The notes beneath the pieces are model-generated. The model saw only the letters and a program-made list of their open reading frames with translations. It was not told the DNA's origin and ran no database searches. A stretch of 64,000 bases of DNA from Lateolabrax maculatus (Eukaryota; Chordata; Actinopteri; Acropomatiformes; Lateolabracidae): assembly GCA_031216445.1 (NCBI GenBank), contig CM062215.1:7648001-7712000 (forward strand). The letters are read 5' to 3'. The translations under genes and the position numbers were made by a program. This document shows positions 47,979 to 58,200 of this stretch, one piece after another (the stretch's first letter is position 1; every line of letters begins with the position of its first letter).

Positions 47979-50247
47979 GTACAGTGGGGGAAATGTCAAG
48001 CTGCGGGGGGAAGTCTTTGGCATTTCAGCCTCTCCGAGCGAGTTCCCTCGGCTTGACGGGCGTAAAGCATGTTATTCCACTAAGTAAACTGTTGACATTA
48101 TTTGTCATCATTCCCCCCCCCCCCCCCCCCCGCCTCCCTGTCTTCGAGGCTCAAGGACACTCCGGCAGGTCCAGCATGTGTTCAAGTGTCCTCCACCTCT
48201 CTTCAGCTCACTCCCTCCGCCCCGCTGCCTGCACTCGTTTCCTCCGGCTCTCTGGCCCTCTTTAGCTCAGCGAGACGTTTGCCAGCTCTTTTCCACGCCT
48301 CAGCTCTTCTCCCAGCTGAGCAGTGTGGCAGCGGGCCACCAATTTGTAGATAAGAGCCCATTTCTCAATAGCACCAGCAGATCAATAAGCCGGACTCTGT
48401 ATGCACTTAGGAATGACTGATGGCGGAGGCTATTAGGTTGTCTGTGTCATTACCTGTTGTGAGAATATATACCCTCTGTAACTGACATTCTGTAGTTATT
48501 TAATCAGAGAAAACATGAAGGGCGTCTAACTGAAGTGAAGTATCTAGTTCCTGAGCAAAGTATCTGTCTTGGTGCTGTAACAACCGTTTCCACAAAGTTA
48601 ATAAGCACATTACTGACCAAAATATCATCGTAAGTTGTGGAATTGAAGCTGCTATAACTGGTTTATTTGGCCACTTTTGTGCAGCGGAAACAAGCAGTCA
48701 ACACAAACGCTGCCATGTTATCACCTTTTTAAGTTGATTAGGGCTGAGTATGTAGCATACAGCGGGGTTTCTAGACCTTTTTCGCTGATCTTCTGCTGAT
48801 GTGGCTGAAAATAACGCTATTAGAGTGATGAGAAGGAACTAAAACAATAAAGTTGCGGGCTGTTAAAAAAAACCAAAGCTATGAGCTGCAAAAAAAAAAA
48901 AAAAAAACGCCCCTATAAAAGCCCCATGGAGCTGAGGGGAACTGCCGAGTCATGTGATAATTCTCTGTGGGTTTGTTGCTACGAGTGACTCCTTTCACAT
49001 AGAAATCATTGGAGCCATTGGTCATTTAAAAAATATTGATTATAGACACTTTAATATTTGCCTTAATTGGAAGTTAGGCTTCCTTATACCTGTCCACATA
49101 CGTTTGGCCATATAGTGTATTTTCTATTAATTTCTGCTTTAAATTCTCCTGTATTTTTTGCGATTTCAGTGAAGCGACCTTTTATAAAATGACAGACGTC
49201 TGCTCTTCTTCCAAAACGTGAGGACACTATACATGATATTTTGCTATAAAACTCTCCATGTCAAATGAGGGGACACACAAGAGCTACAGAAGCTGAATAT
49301 TAAGTCGAAAATAGTTGTTTCCGAGGTACGAGGCCAATGCTCGTGTGTGAGTCCCGTCCATGTGAGAGCAGCGCATTAGCTTTATTCAATTATTCAATAA
49401 CCTGTACCATTACTCTCCGCAGCCTGGTTTCCTCGTATTGATGGCTCAGAGGGAGGAGGGCCGGGGTCGCCCGCCACACGCTGGGGAAGAAAGCTTTTGA
49501 TCCGTTAAGACATGCTTAGTGCATGATGGAAATGATGCCGAGTGGGGAGCTAACGATTTTAAACAAACAATCGGAAGCCATTAAACGTACAGCTTGCATG
49601 CCATGCGGACGCATGTGTAATAACTCCAGGAAGAAACAGAGCAACGCAGCGTTCAAAAGAGGCAGTTCTTTTCTTTTTTTTTTTCATGATGACAGTTTTC
49701 TAACGGGAGCGCCTACTGATATCAGACACTCGGCCAGTGACGGAGGCCTCCTGGGAAGCCGGAGCTGCATGTAGCTGTGTTTATCCCCCGCCACTCCTCC
49801 ACTGTGCATCATTCGAACCCCTTATTGCTTCAGCGTCTTCACAAAATACAGAATGTAGGCCAACGAAGCACATAAACACACGCGCCGTCACTGGGTTTAG
49901 TCTCTCTTCCTCCCCTCGGGGTTCCTGCAGTCTGTAACAAAACGCACCCAGCGGGGGGGGCGAAGGCAGCTGCACCCTCCGCTGACATCCCTTTCTCTCT
50001 CCCCTCCAGGTACCAGCAGGTGCCGGTGGTGCTGGTGGGCAACAAGGTGGACCTGGAGGAGGAGAGGGAAGTGTCCCCCAGCGAGGGCCAGGCGCTGGCC
50101 GAGGACTGGGGCTGCCCCTTCATGGAGACGTCGGCCAAGAGCAAGACCATGGTGGACGAGCTCTTCGCCGAGATCGTGAGGCAGATGGACTTCTGCCCTC
50201 TGCCGGACCGGAGAGAGGCCTGCTGCCCCGCCTGCAGCGTACAGTAG
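41142..50247 (+). CDS. rap2a: Ras-related protein Rap-2a, two coding exons
   Basis: RAP2A is a small GTPase that cycles between GDP and GTP on membranes and signals through effectors such as TNIK, MINK and MAP4K4 to cytoskeleton and cell junctions. Joining 41142-41455 and 50010-50247 gives 183 residues, the exact family length. Visible motifs: P-loop GSGGVGKS (10-17), switch I YDPTIEDFY (32-40) with the Rap2-type Phe39, DTAGTEQF (57-64) with the Rap-type Thr61, NKVD (116-119), ETSAK near 145. The C-terminus is CCPACSVQ: Cys176 and Cys177 fit palmitoylation and CSVQ is a CAAX box for prenylation. TGTF, SKTMVDEL and the presence of an intron point to RAP2A; RAP2B is usually intronless. All catalytic residues look intact. 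Confidence 0.97.
41471..41494. repeat. (GT)n microsatellite after rap2a exon 1
   Basis: A pure GT run of 12 units beginning 15 nt after the rap2a exon 1 donor. Confidence 0.96.
42076..42098. repeat. Poly-G homopolymer
   Basis: An uninterrupted run of about 23 G in the rap2a intron. The run can form G-quadruplexes and is prone to sequencing and length errors. Confidence 0.95.
42385..42690. mobile_element. Probable teleost non-autonomous element
   Basis: The block opens with CTTAGCTTAGCATAAAGAC, a phrase I recall from a very abundant fish repeat, and continues through an A run and a moderately GC-rich segment containing GGACGGTTATGCACTGGAC. It has no coding capacity. The limits are approximate. 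Confidence 0.55.
44371..44411. repeat. (GGA)n trinucleotide repeat
   Basis: About 14 GGA units. Translated frames give artificial Gly or Pro runs. They are not part of a gene. Confidence 0.97.
47200..47345. mobile_element. Degenerate teleost dispersed repeat
   Basis: It contains TTTACTCAAGGAAAAGTAGC and AAAAGTCCTGGATTCAAA. These are diverged forms of a widespread fish repeat built of ACTCAAGTAAAAGTAC-like units. Only a fragment appears to be present. Confidence 0.5.
47921..47977. repeat. (GC)n(GT)n microsatellite
   Basis: A short GC alternation running into about 24 GT units. Such alternating purine-pyrimidine tracts can adopt Z-DNA. Confidence 0.96.
48113..48131. repeat. Poly-C homopolymer
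   Basis: An uninterrupted run of about 19 C in the rap2a intron. Confidence 0.95.
49088..49240. mobile_element. Fragment with Tc1/mariner-like MITE terminus
   Basis: TGTCCACATACGTTTGGCC then ATATAGTGTA resembles the terminal repeat of fish MITEs that begin near CACTATATGGCCAAAAGTATG on the other strand. A second CACTATA-like phrase near 49226 may be the other end, but it is degenerate. No transposase frame is present. Confidence 0.5.
50010..50247 (+). CDS. rap2a: rap2a coding exon 2
   Basis: This exon has 238 nt: one base completing the Arg codon, then YQQVPVVLVGNKVDL, ETSAKSKTMVDELFAEIVRQ and the lipidated tail CCPACSVQ, with TAG at 50245-50247. The acceptor CTCCAG at 50004-50009 is preceded by a CT-rich tract. 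It carries the NKVD and SAK guanine-specificity motifs. The hypervariable segment before the cysteines differs from mammalian RAP2A, as is usual between orthologues. Confidence 0.97.
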
Positions 50248-51295
50248 CGGCCGATCAGTCTGCTGGAGGGGTGATGGATGGGAGGATGATTTAGAAATTA
50301 CAATGCAAATGAATTCTTGTTAGAGGGATTGAAGATGGAAGGGGTTTAAAGGAAAAATCCACTCTCTCTGAAACAATTTCTTCCTGCTTTCTGTATCTAG
50401 CAGTTTAGGCCTGGGCTCTGGTCAAGAGGCATTTTGGGAAGTGTAGGAAATCACTAACTGAAGCAGAAGTAGACAGAGCAGGTTGAGGGGAGAATTAGAT
50501 CTCAACGTTCATCACTCCTCTGACACTGGGTGGATTTTTTTTCTTGAAAGAGAAAAAAAAAAAAAAAACAACAACACTTGACCTCCACTCATTCATCACT
50601 GTCCTCCTGATTAACGGGAGCAAATTTCCGGGGGGTTTCCCAAAGGCAGCACGGTGCCAAAACCATCTTAAAAGCCATCGAGCGAGAGGATCATAGTGCT
50701 GAATGCTTTTGGGAAACCAGCCATAGGTCCGAGCAGGGGCGGCAGTGTGCTCAGCAGTTTCATTGGTCCTGTTTTCTTCTGCTTGTGTTTTCCTTTTTGC
50801 ACTTTTGGGACTTTTTGACAGTGCAAGACCAATCACCAAGTATCTGAACGGATGTCAAGTAACACCACTGTGAAGGAGTCATACTGGAAGTTATAATTTT
50901 ACAGCAGGCCCGCCTATCTGTGAACGAATGAAAAGATGAACGAATGTTTAAAAAGGAAACCGCACCTTTGGGGAAATTCGCTCGGAAGATCCCAAATGTT
51001 GACATACTGTGGATGACGTGTGCATGAAGTTGTGCTGTCACACTGACACTGAGTACAATCAACCTCACCCAAAGAGACAGTATCAATCAACTGATCAATC
51101 AATCAATCAGTCATTAAAATGTACGGACACTTGTCTTAACACCTTACAGATGATACAAATGCCTTGTTACATTGTATGAAGTGAACATCAGTGTCAGTGT
51201 ATAGTTCATTTATCTTAAGTCACATCAGATATGTTAGTGGTTTAATGTCAGAAACACTTATTTTCAACAAAAAATAAATCTTTATGCACAAAAAT
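50248..51295 (+). other. rap2a: rap2a 3' untranslated region
   Basis: About 1.05 kb after the stop without coding features. AATAAA at 51273-51278 is followed by a TGTGTCGTGCGTGTTT stretch, a good GU-rich downstream element, so the transcript end near 51295 is a reasonable inference. An A run lies at about 50551-50567. Confidence 0.75.
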
Positions 51296-52198
51296 GTGTC
51301 GTGCGTGTTTATTGGTGGACAATCAATTTTGTGTAAACGAAATGGTGAAGAGACTTACTTGCCACTTACAACTTTGAAGTTAACTCTCTCCGCTTACTTT
51401 AACCTGCAGAGGTCAAAAGATTTGCACTCATTGTGTCAATGGCCTTTCGGCTTTGCTATTTAGCAGTGATCTGGCTCCATCTTGGCCTGTGTGGAGATGA
51501 TTTATGATGCTTTGGTGCTGCGTTCCCTGGCCTCGGCGTCGTGCCGCTCCTGCTGCCGCCGTTGGTGCCAACGCCTCACTGCTGATCCTGGTCCTGAGAA
51601 ATCCAACATGCATTTGTCAAATTCTGAGTGCCATTAGAGTCCATTAGAGGATGAAATTGGGGACATGTGAGACTTCAGAGCCAAGATCATAACTTTGGAT
51701 TCCGTCCAATCAGCACGAGAGGAAGTCTTCCAACACTTAGGAAACAGAGACTGAGGTAATTCTGAAATAAATTGTAGAGGGACGCAATAAATATCAAAAC
51801 TTTAATAAAAGTGCCTACAGGAACATCAGACAAGTTTTACACAGATATGTTGTTAGGGGCTGTCTTTATGAAAATGGTGCTAATAAATAATATAATTTTT
51901 TCCTTCTATCTACATAATATATAATAATGATTGCAGGGTTTCCTTTATATAAGCCTCATTGAAATGACTGCCGGCAGCGACACCTGCTGTCCTAACGTGG
52001 AACAGCACGTCGTCCTCCGGGTCACACGGAACCTTCCAGCCACCGACTTCAGTTCCTCCCCGGACCTAAATATTCGGTGCGCGCGAAGCAGGCATGGCGT
52101 CCTTCAATGTGAGGGACAAGTGACACAAATCCATTCGCAGCTCTGCATCTGTTTTAGCCCGTTTTCTTTTGTATGTAGTTGTAGGAATATCGTTCACA
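51296..52198. other. Intergenic region and mrpl39 promoter/5'UTR
   Basis: About 0.9 kb between the rap2a polyadenylation region and the mrpl39 start codon. The part from about 51990 is more CpG-rich and probably holds the mrpl39 promoter. It lacks a clear TATA box at the expected distance, as is usual for housekeeping genes. A short upstream ATG frame of 9 codons lies at 52094-52123. Nothing else was recognised. Confidence 0.65.
52094..52123 (+). promoter_or_regulatory. Possible upstream ORF of mrpl39 (9 codons)
   Basis: An ATG GCG context start (GGCATGG) encodes MASFNVRDK followed by TGA, ending 75 nt before the mrpl39 start. It would regulate translation only if transcription begins upstream of 52094, which cannot be seen here. 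Confidence 0.3.
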
Positions 52199-52235
52199 AT
52201 GGCGACGAGGACCGTGCGTCAAGTCTTCCAGCGCC
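52199..52235 (+). CDS. mrpl39: mrpl39 exon 1 (presequence start)
   Basis: This exon has only 37 nt: ATG in the context CACAATGG, then MATRTVRQVFQR and one extra base. The donor is GTGAGT at 52236. The Arg-rich, acid-free sequence is the start of the mitochondrial targeting peptide. Confidence 0.88.
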
Positions 52236-55200
52236 GTGAGTAACCGTTAACAACCGTTAACGACCGTTAGTCACCGTTAGTCGCCGGTAACCGGGTAGCT
52301 TTAGCATTGGGAGCTAACCAGGTTACCATGACAGGCTGTAGTTTAAAGTTGAGTTTGGATTAAAAAACAGAAACCTTTTCACAGCAGATATTTAAGTAAG
52401 ACTGTAAGTTGTCCCATGATATATCCGGTCGCGTTTTTAGTGGTAAAATGCCGCAAAGTTAGCGGTAATTTCGCTTAGCAAGCTGCTTCCTAACCTCAGA
52501 CTGGTTTTCGGTTTTACGTGCTCTTAGTAACGTTAAATTATTGTAGATTGAATTGAAAAAAAAAGATACTGTTTAACTGCATGAAAAAGATTTAAAAGCC
52601 TCAACTTCAACTTGACCAGCTGCGTAATCACGAGCGTGACCTTAGTCTAAATGTGACTGTATATTTAAGCTGCAATGATTGTATATGTATTATCCAAGCT
52701 GTTAATACCTTAAAAACGCTGCACGCGTATTGTTAAAGTGTGCAAATCCTATATTCTGACATGAATTATAAAGTTAAAGGCAATACATATGGGTGAAGCG
52801 CCAAAAACACCTGAGCCTACACTTCCCATAATGCAACCCCGTTGCTTGTTAGGTGCCTGGTAACACACACACACACACACACTTTAACCCCATTAACATG
52901 GCTATGGCATCATTACTGTTCATTTCTTAGACTTTGCAAAGCTCCTCCAGAGCCACAGAAGACACGATACAGCTGTTTTCATCAGCTGAGTGGTGTTCTT
53001 CAAGACTTTGAAATGTTAAATTGGTGGAGGACCCCTTTAAGTGATAGTAACACCTTTCCATCCATCCTCTCTCCCCCCCCCCCCCCCCCCCCCCCCCCTC
53101 CACAGGCTTTGCGTCTGCCGCAGCGGCTGTGCGTCCGCCGGCCGCCGAGGTCCGCAGCCAGCGCAACGCCGTCTTCTCCAGAGAGCAGGCCAGGCAGAGA
53201 GCTCTGTACCCCCGCGTCGAGAAGATCGAGGTGTCCATGCAGGGCCCGGGGCTGGACGGCACACTGCTCATCATGAACAAAGGAATGTCCACCCCTCTGA
53301 GCTGTGCCAGACGTGAGTGATTCCCACCACTGTAAAACAAAAACAACTTGGAATCTTTAATTTCACTTTCAGGTTGAACTCTTCTTGTACCCATTTTTAA
53401 AGTCCGGTCAGTCTTTTCTGTAAAACACAATCCACAATCTGTGAGAAAACACCTGAACACCTCAGCTTCAGTTGCATGTATTATGCTTATGTTGACTTTT
53501 GCACTACTTGTCTGTACTTGTTACGCACCAATACACCCCAGCAAATTCCTTGTATGTGAAAACCTACATGGCAATAAACCTCATTCTGATGTGTTAGGGT
53601 GTAACGGTAAAAAACAATCACGGTTCGGTACGTACCTCGGTTTTTAAGACATGGTTTTTTGTACGTTCTCCGTACAACAGAGAAAGGAAAAAAAAAATGG
53701 TGGTTTACTGAACAAACTATGGTTCTTTCTTTCCTAAATAAAAAAAAAGTTTGTCAATGCTGCTGCAACGTACTAATAAAAATAGTAACATTTACTTAAG
53801 TAATGAAATACACACCAAATAATGCATCCACACTGCAACTTTATTTCTAGAGATCTAGATAACCAAATTTGTTTCTGTGCTCGACAGTGTGAATATCAGG
53901 TCAACAATGACCCGAGCTGCAATAATGGGGTGCATTACTTGGCAGCCTCACTCATTTCTGCTGACTAATGCATTCAGCTCTTAACACTCAGTGAGGAGAC
54001 TTCAAATCAAACTGATAGGAATAAAATGGTGTTATCAGCACATCTTTGGCATTTCTTTCGCATTTAAAAAACACCAATGAGTTTGCCCTCAGAAACACTG
54101 ACATATACATTTCAGACCAACCGTATCGTACTGCTTCTGAGTCTAATAAAACATTAATGCTTCTATGTCTTTCTGTGACCCGAAAGACCCATACAGAGCA
54201 TTTCGAGTATGAATGTGTGTACCGTTACACCCCTAATTAATAATGTATTGTTTAACTATAAATAGGTCCTTGTTTTGCACTCAGATGAACTCCTCTGTGT
54301 TTCCCTCAGACCTGACGGAGTATCATGTGACCAACTCAGTACTGGCCTTGGTGGACGGGGAACTGTGGCCTCTCCACCAGCCCCTCACCCACTCCTGCTC
54401 AGTCACTCTGCTCACATTTAAAGACAGTGACCCAACACTGGTCAACCAGGTACTTTAACAGCCAAAAAATATTTTGTGTAATAGGATTTCAGATTGTTTT
54501 GGAAGTTAAGCATCTCCTGCTTTTTTTTTTTGTGAAAGTGAGAAAATGAGGGCTATCTGTGTATCCAAATGTATATGAATCCAATTAAAGGTGTTAACAC
54601 CACCATCTGCGCTATAAATCCACATGATGTGAATCACCTACAACAGGAACTGAGTGAAATCGGGCATCTTTACATTGGCTGGCACCGGTCTGGGTCTCAT
54701 TTTTACCACACAAGCCAAACAAATATAATGTTCACTCTGATTAAAGACCTTTTGTTCCACACCTCAACTATCTCCAAGCTTCCAAAATGCTTCTCTGTCA
54801 GCTTTATTTATGTACATGTGTTTGTGATCATTGTAAATGGTATTAGGAAAATCAATTGGTGATGATAGGAAAAGAGTTTGGGGCATTCATCAGGTCCTCT
54901 TGTTTCCTCTCAGGCCTATTGGCGTTCCTGCGCTGCCTTGCTAGGCCAGGTGCTGGAGACTGCGTTCAAGGACGACTTCACTGTGGAGCTGCTCCGCACA
55001 CCAGAGGTGCCAGGTAGGTGCAGGTGTTTAGGCTGATTAAACATAACTCCTGCCAGCTCATTTTCTTAGTCAGATTAGTTATTGAAAAACACATGTTGGA
55101 CTGATGAGAGGTTGTGTGCTGCTAAATTGGTCCTGTTTTGTTTCCACGTAGTCACTTCAGGGGCCTTCTGCTGTGATGTGGTGCTCGACCCTCAGCTGGA

Positions 55201-58200
55201 CTCGTGGACTCCCTCTGAGGTGTGTGTGTGTCAAACGTTTTCCACTGTTGACAACAATAAAATGGTGCATGAGCTTAGTTTTAAGATGTAAATGTATTTG
55301 AAAGGTTTTAAGGTTTCCTGTCACTATGGCACTGGTTAACCATTAGAGGTCAGCAAAAACTGACAATTTTCAGCTGATGTTCAGTTTCTCTTTAAAATGA
55401 TATTTCACCCAAAATCCATCGTTTTTGTACTGAGTACTCGCCTGTTGTATACTTTGAAGTTTAAAGTTGTGTCCATCACAAACAACAGAGGCTTTCCAAC
55501 AGATTTTACACTGGCAAAAAATATCAAGACAAAGAAACCACTCCCTCAGCCATCATTTTGTCTAAATTATTTATTTTTATGCTGTGCCTAATGCTGTCTT
55601 TAGACATATTTAATGCAAAAATGAGAACATTAGCAAACGTTAGTTGAACGTATTATAGTGAAGCATTTATTTGTTACCGGCAGTTTCAGGGGAGGAATGA
55701 TTCAGAGCTTGTATTTGTTGGTTCTTGCCTTTGATTACAGGACTCTTTGATCCCTTACTGTGACTGATCCTTTGTCAGTGTAAGTGTTTGTTAACCAACA
55801 TGGCTGTTTTTCTCTGCAGGAGTCGTTGCGGTCTCTGACCAGAGGAGCCCAGCAGTTGATCCACCAGGACCAGCCCTGGGAGCCCCTGGAGGTGGCGCCC
55901 TCTGTTGCGCTGGAGGTCTTCTCACACAGCAGGTAGACTGACTCCGGGCTCTTGCTCAGTACTGTCTACCACTGATACTATTTCAGAGCTCTTTTCACAC
56001 CTTCCCGGTTCTTTGTTTGATTTTCGACCGATCATAAGTTCTTGTCTTGCATTCTGGATCCAAACCCTTTATATTCCAATAAGAATAAACTACTTGTTTG
56101 CTTAACAAGAAGAAGAAAGTCAACCACGACACCCTCCCCTGTATACTCATAAACACATCATGACTATTATTGTTGCTTTTTCACTGTCTCTTCCAGGTGT
56201 AAACAGGAAGAAGTGGAACAGAACGCAGCACAAAGTCCCAAAGGCACAGTGACGCTCCACAGGTGACTTTACATGCACACATTTTGGTTCACACCATCAT
56301 TTCCTGCCTACATGTTTCCAGTGTTTCATGTCACTTTATGTATATCTAAAGCAAGATGTATATATATTTTGAACCTCCCATAATCATTTACCCTTCTCTT
56401 TCTTGTAGATGTGGCGACCATGTACTGCTGAGCTCGGGCCCCCTGGTGGCCAGGACAGGCCTCTGCTCCCAGTACGAGGTGACGGCCCTCCACAGCCTGG
56501 GACAGGGACCCTGGGGCCTCCACCGTCGAGCACAGGGCCTCTCCCTGCCTCTGCAGCTGCAGGTAGGGACGTGTGTGTGGTGACGTGACTGACTAAATAC
56601 ATTGAAGGCATCCAGAAAGTTCAGGCCTTAACAGTGAAAGTACATTCAGTCTAACTACTTACCTAGATTTCTGTGGCATAAAAAATGTAAAAATAAATGT
56701 GAATATCATTTAAATTTAGTTTGAATTGAAATATAATATAGTCAAAAATGAAATTGATTGTTTAGAAATCTGCAGTGGGTTCCCTAGAGATAATTGATAA
56801 AACCGGTGTTGCCATGGAACAGATCATATATGACATTTATTTGTTCTTCTAATATCAAAGCTTGTCCTGTTTAATAGCACAGAAATGTCGCAGTAAAAGT
56901 CCTTTTATCGGTGTCTACATGTGCCTGCTAGTCACGTTGTCTTCCTCTCTGCAGGCTCACCACACCGTTTGGAGGAAACTGAGGCAGCGGGCAGAGAAAC
57001 TGGTAAGAACAACAAACATCTCTGTTTTCTACCTCACACACTCGTCCAACGGCAGTGACATCAAAGCCGAAGCTCTGAGGCCAACTCAGGGAAGACGGGG
57101 CAGGGGTCTGATCTGGATGCTGGACACTTGTCCAAATGAGTGCCTGGTCCCTATTTGGCCTGCTCGCTCCTTGGCTGCATCCATCACTTCAGATTTCACA
57201 AAGCCAGAGGATAGGATTTAACACGGCTATTTTTATTGCCTCGCGTTTATATTTTGGCAAAAACAGAGAGAGGAGAGTCAGCCGGGGGCTGTAGTGTTCA
57301 GGAAGAAGCAGGTCTCATCCTCCTCATGAAGGACACGCTGCTGTTTTCTGAGCTCGACATCAAAGACACCGGCGCTAACTCAAGATCCAAGAAAGAAGTA
57401 TTTTTAAATCACTCCAGGTTCAAGGCTCTTATTCTAGACGTTGTACATCATCGCACTCAGATTGATGCAAAGTTGAATCCGCTCTGTCTGAGCATAACCA
57501 AGTTTGACTCGAGCACTAAAGGAGAAGCATAAATTGAAATTCAAACTAGGCTACGAGTTAATTTTGGATGGAGCCATCTAGGCGAAATATATTTTGCTGC
57601 AGCCTTTCTGGCATTCGCTGTGCATCCCTGATTGCGTAATGAAAAAAAAAAAAAAAGGATGTACTCATTAATAGACACACTTGATTTGGCAACTGATGAC
57701 ATACTGTGCTCTGTGGCCTACATTTTATTTCACAGAGATTCGGTTATTCGGGGAATTGAAATAACACTTTATTAAAGACAAAAGCATAGACGTCAGAGTT
57801 GGACCGACATTAAAAGTGTAGGGTGTATTTGGATCACGTCTTCCTGGAGTTTTTACAAGCACAGGATTAGCATGCAGAGCTGCTGCAGGACATCGGTTTT
57901 ATGGTCTTAGAGGACACTGTTCCATATCATCACGCGACACCCTAATGTTTGCTGTGTTGAGCGTGCACATGGCGTGTATAGAGGGCAGCCGTCCTGTCCT
58001 TTTTGTCCCATGTGTTACCAGAGAATCACTACCACTAATCAGTAGACGAGCTATAAACTGAAAAGGGCCCAGAGCCTCTGTGAAGGACGTTTATACTGTA
58101 GTATTTCACTATATGTAACCAAACCAAGCACAATATCCTTCTCTTGAACAGCTCACACTGGCACACAGATCATTTAAGACCACATGGATGCTTTCATTTG

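Larger units (their letters stand above)
47390..49080. repeat. Two related dispersed-repeat blocks in the rap2a intron
   Basis: The phrase around 47600-47640 (GTGGGCTCATCACTACGAG) recurs in diverged form around 48967-49008 (GTGGGTTTGTTGCTACGAG), each followed by a TGAC-CCTTTCA-like stretch. This suggests two degenerate copies of one element, at about 47390-47680 and 48560-49070. Between them lie a GT/GC repeat (47921-47977) and a C run (48113-48131). The family was not identified. Confidence 0.45.
41456..50009 (+). other. rap2a: rap2a intron (8.55 kb)
   Basis: A single GT-AG intron whose position (after RVKR) equals that of mammalian RAP2A. It is rich in simple sequence: GT at 41471-41494, G run at 42076-42098, GGA repeat at 44371-44411, GT at 47930-47977, C run at 48113-48131. 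Dispersed repeats lie at about 42385-42690, 47200-47345, 47390-47680, 48560-49070 and 49088-49240. Blocks at about 43660-43800, 46200-46290, 48270-48450 and 49320-49480 look repeat-free and may be conserved non-coding elements. No exon was recognised. Confidence 0.88.
52236..53105 (+). other. mrpl39: mrpl39 intron 1 with poly-C acceptor tract
   Basis: A 0.87-kb GT-AG intron with four GTTA-type tandem units just after the donor (about 52243-52290: AACCGTTA/CACCGTTAG variants), a CA repeat at 52863-52882 and a C homopolymer at 53073-53098 directly before the acceptor. Confidence 0.9.

Noticed and set aside
20156..50247. Identification of the pair as mbnl1 and rap2b
   Set aside because: The TAAAMLAQQMQF linker, the IILK end, TQSTAKAMKRPLEATVDL, TGTF in the GTPase and the presence of a rap2 intron all favour mbnl2 and rap2a.
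51490..51610. Possible C/D box snoRNA (GATGATTT and a downstream CTGA)
   Set aside because: The terminal stem is only about four pairs, no guide region could be matched, and it is not in an intron.
52927..53460. Minus-strand frame of about 177 codons over mrpl39 exon 2
   Set aside because: It is a shadow frame over a GC-rich exon and the poly-C run, which creates an artificial Gly stretch. The + strand exon has family support.
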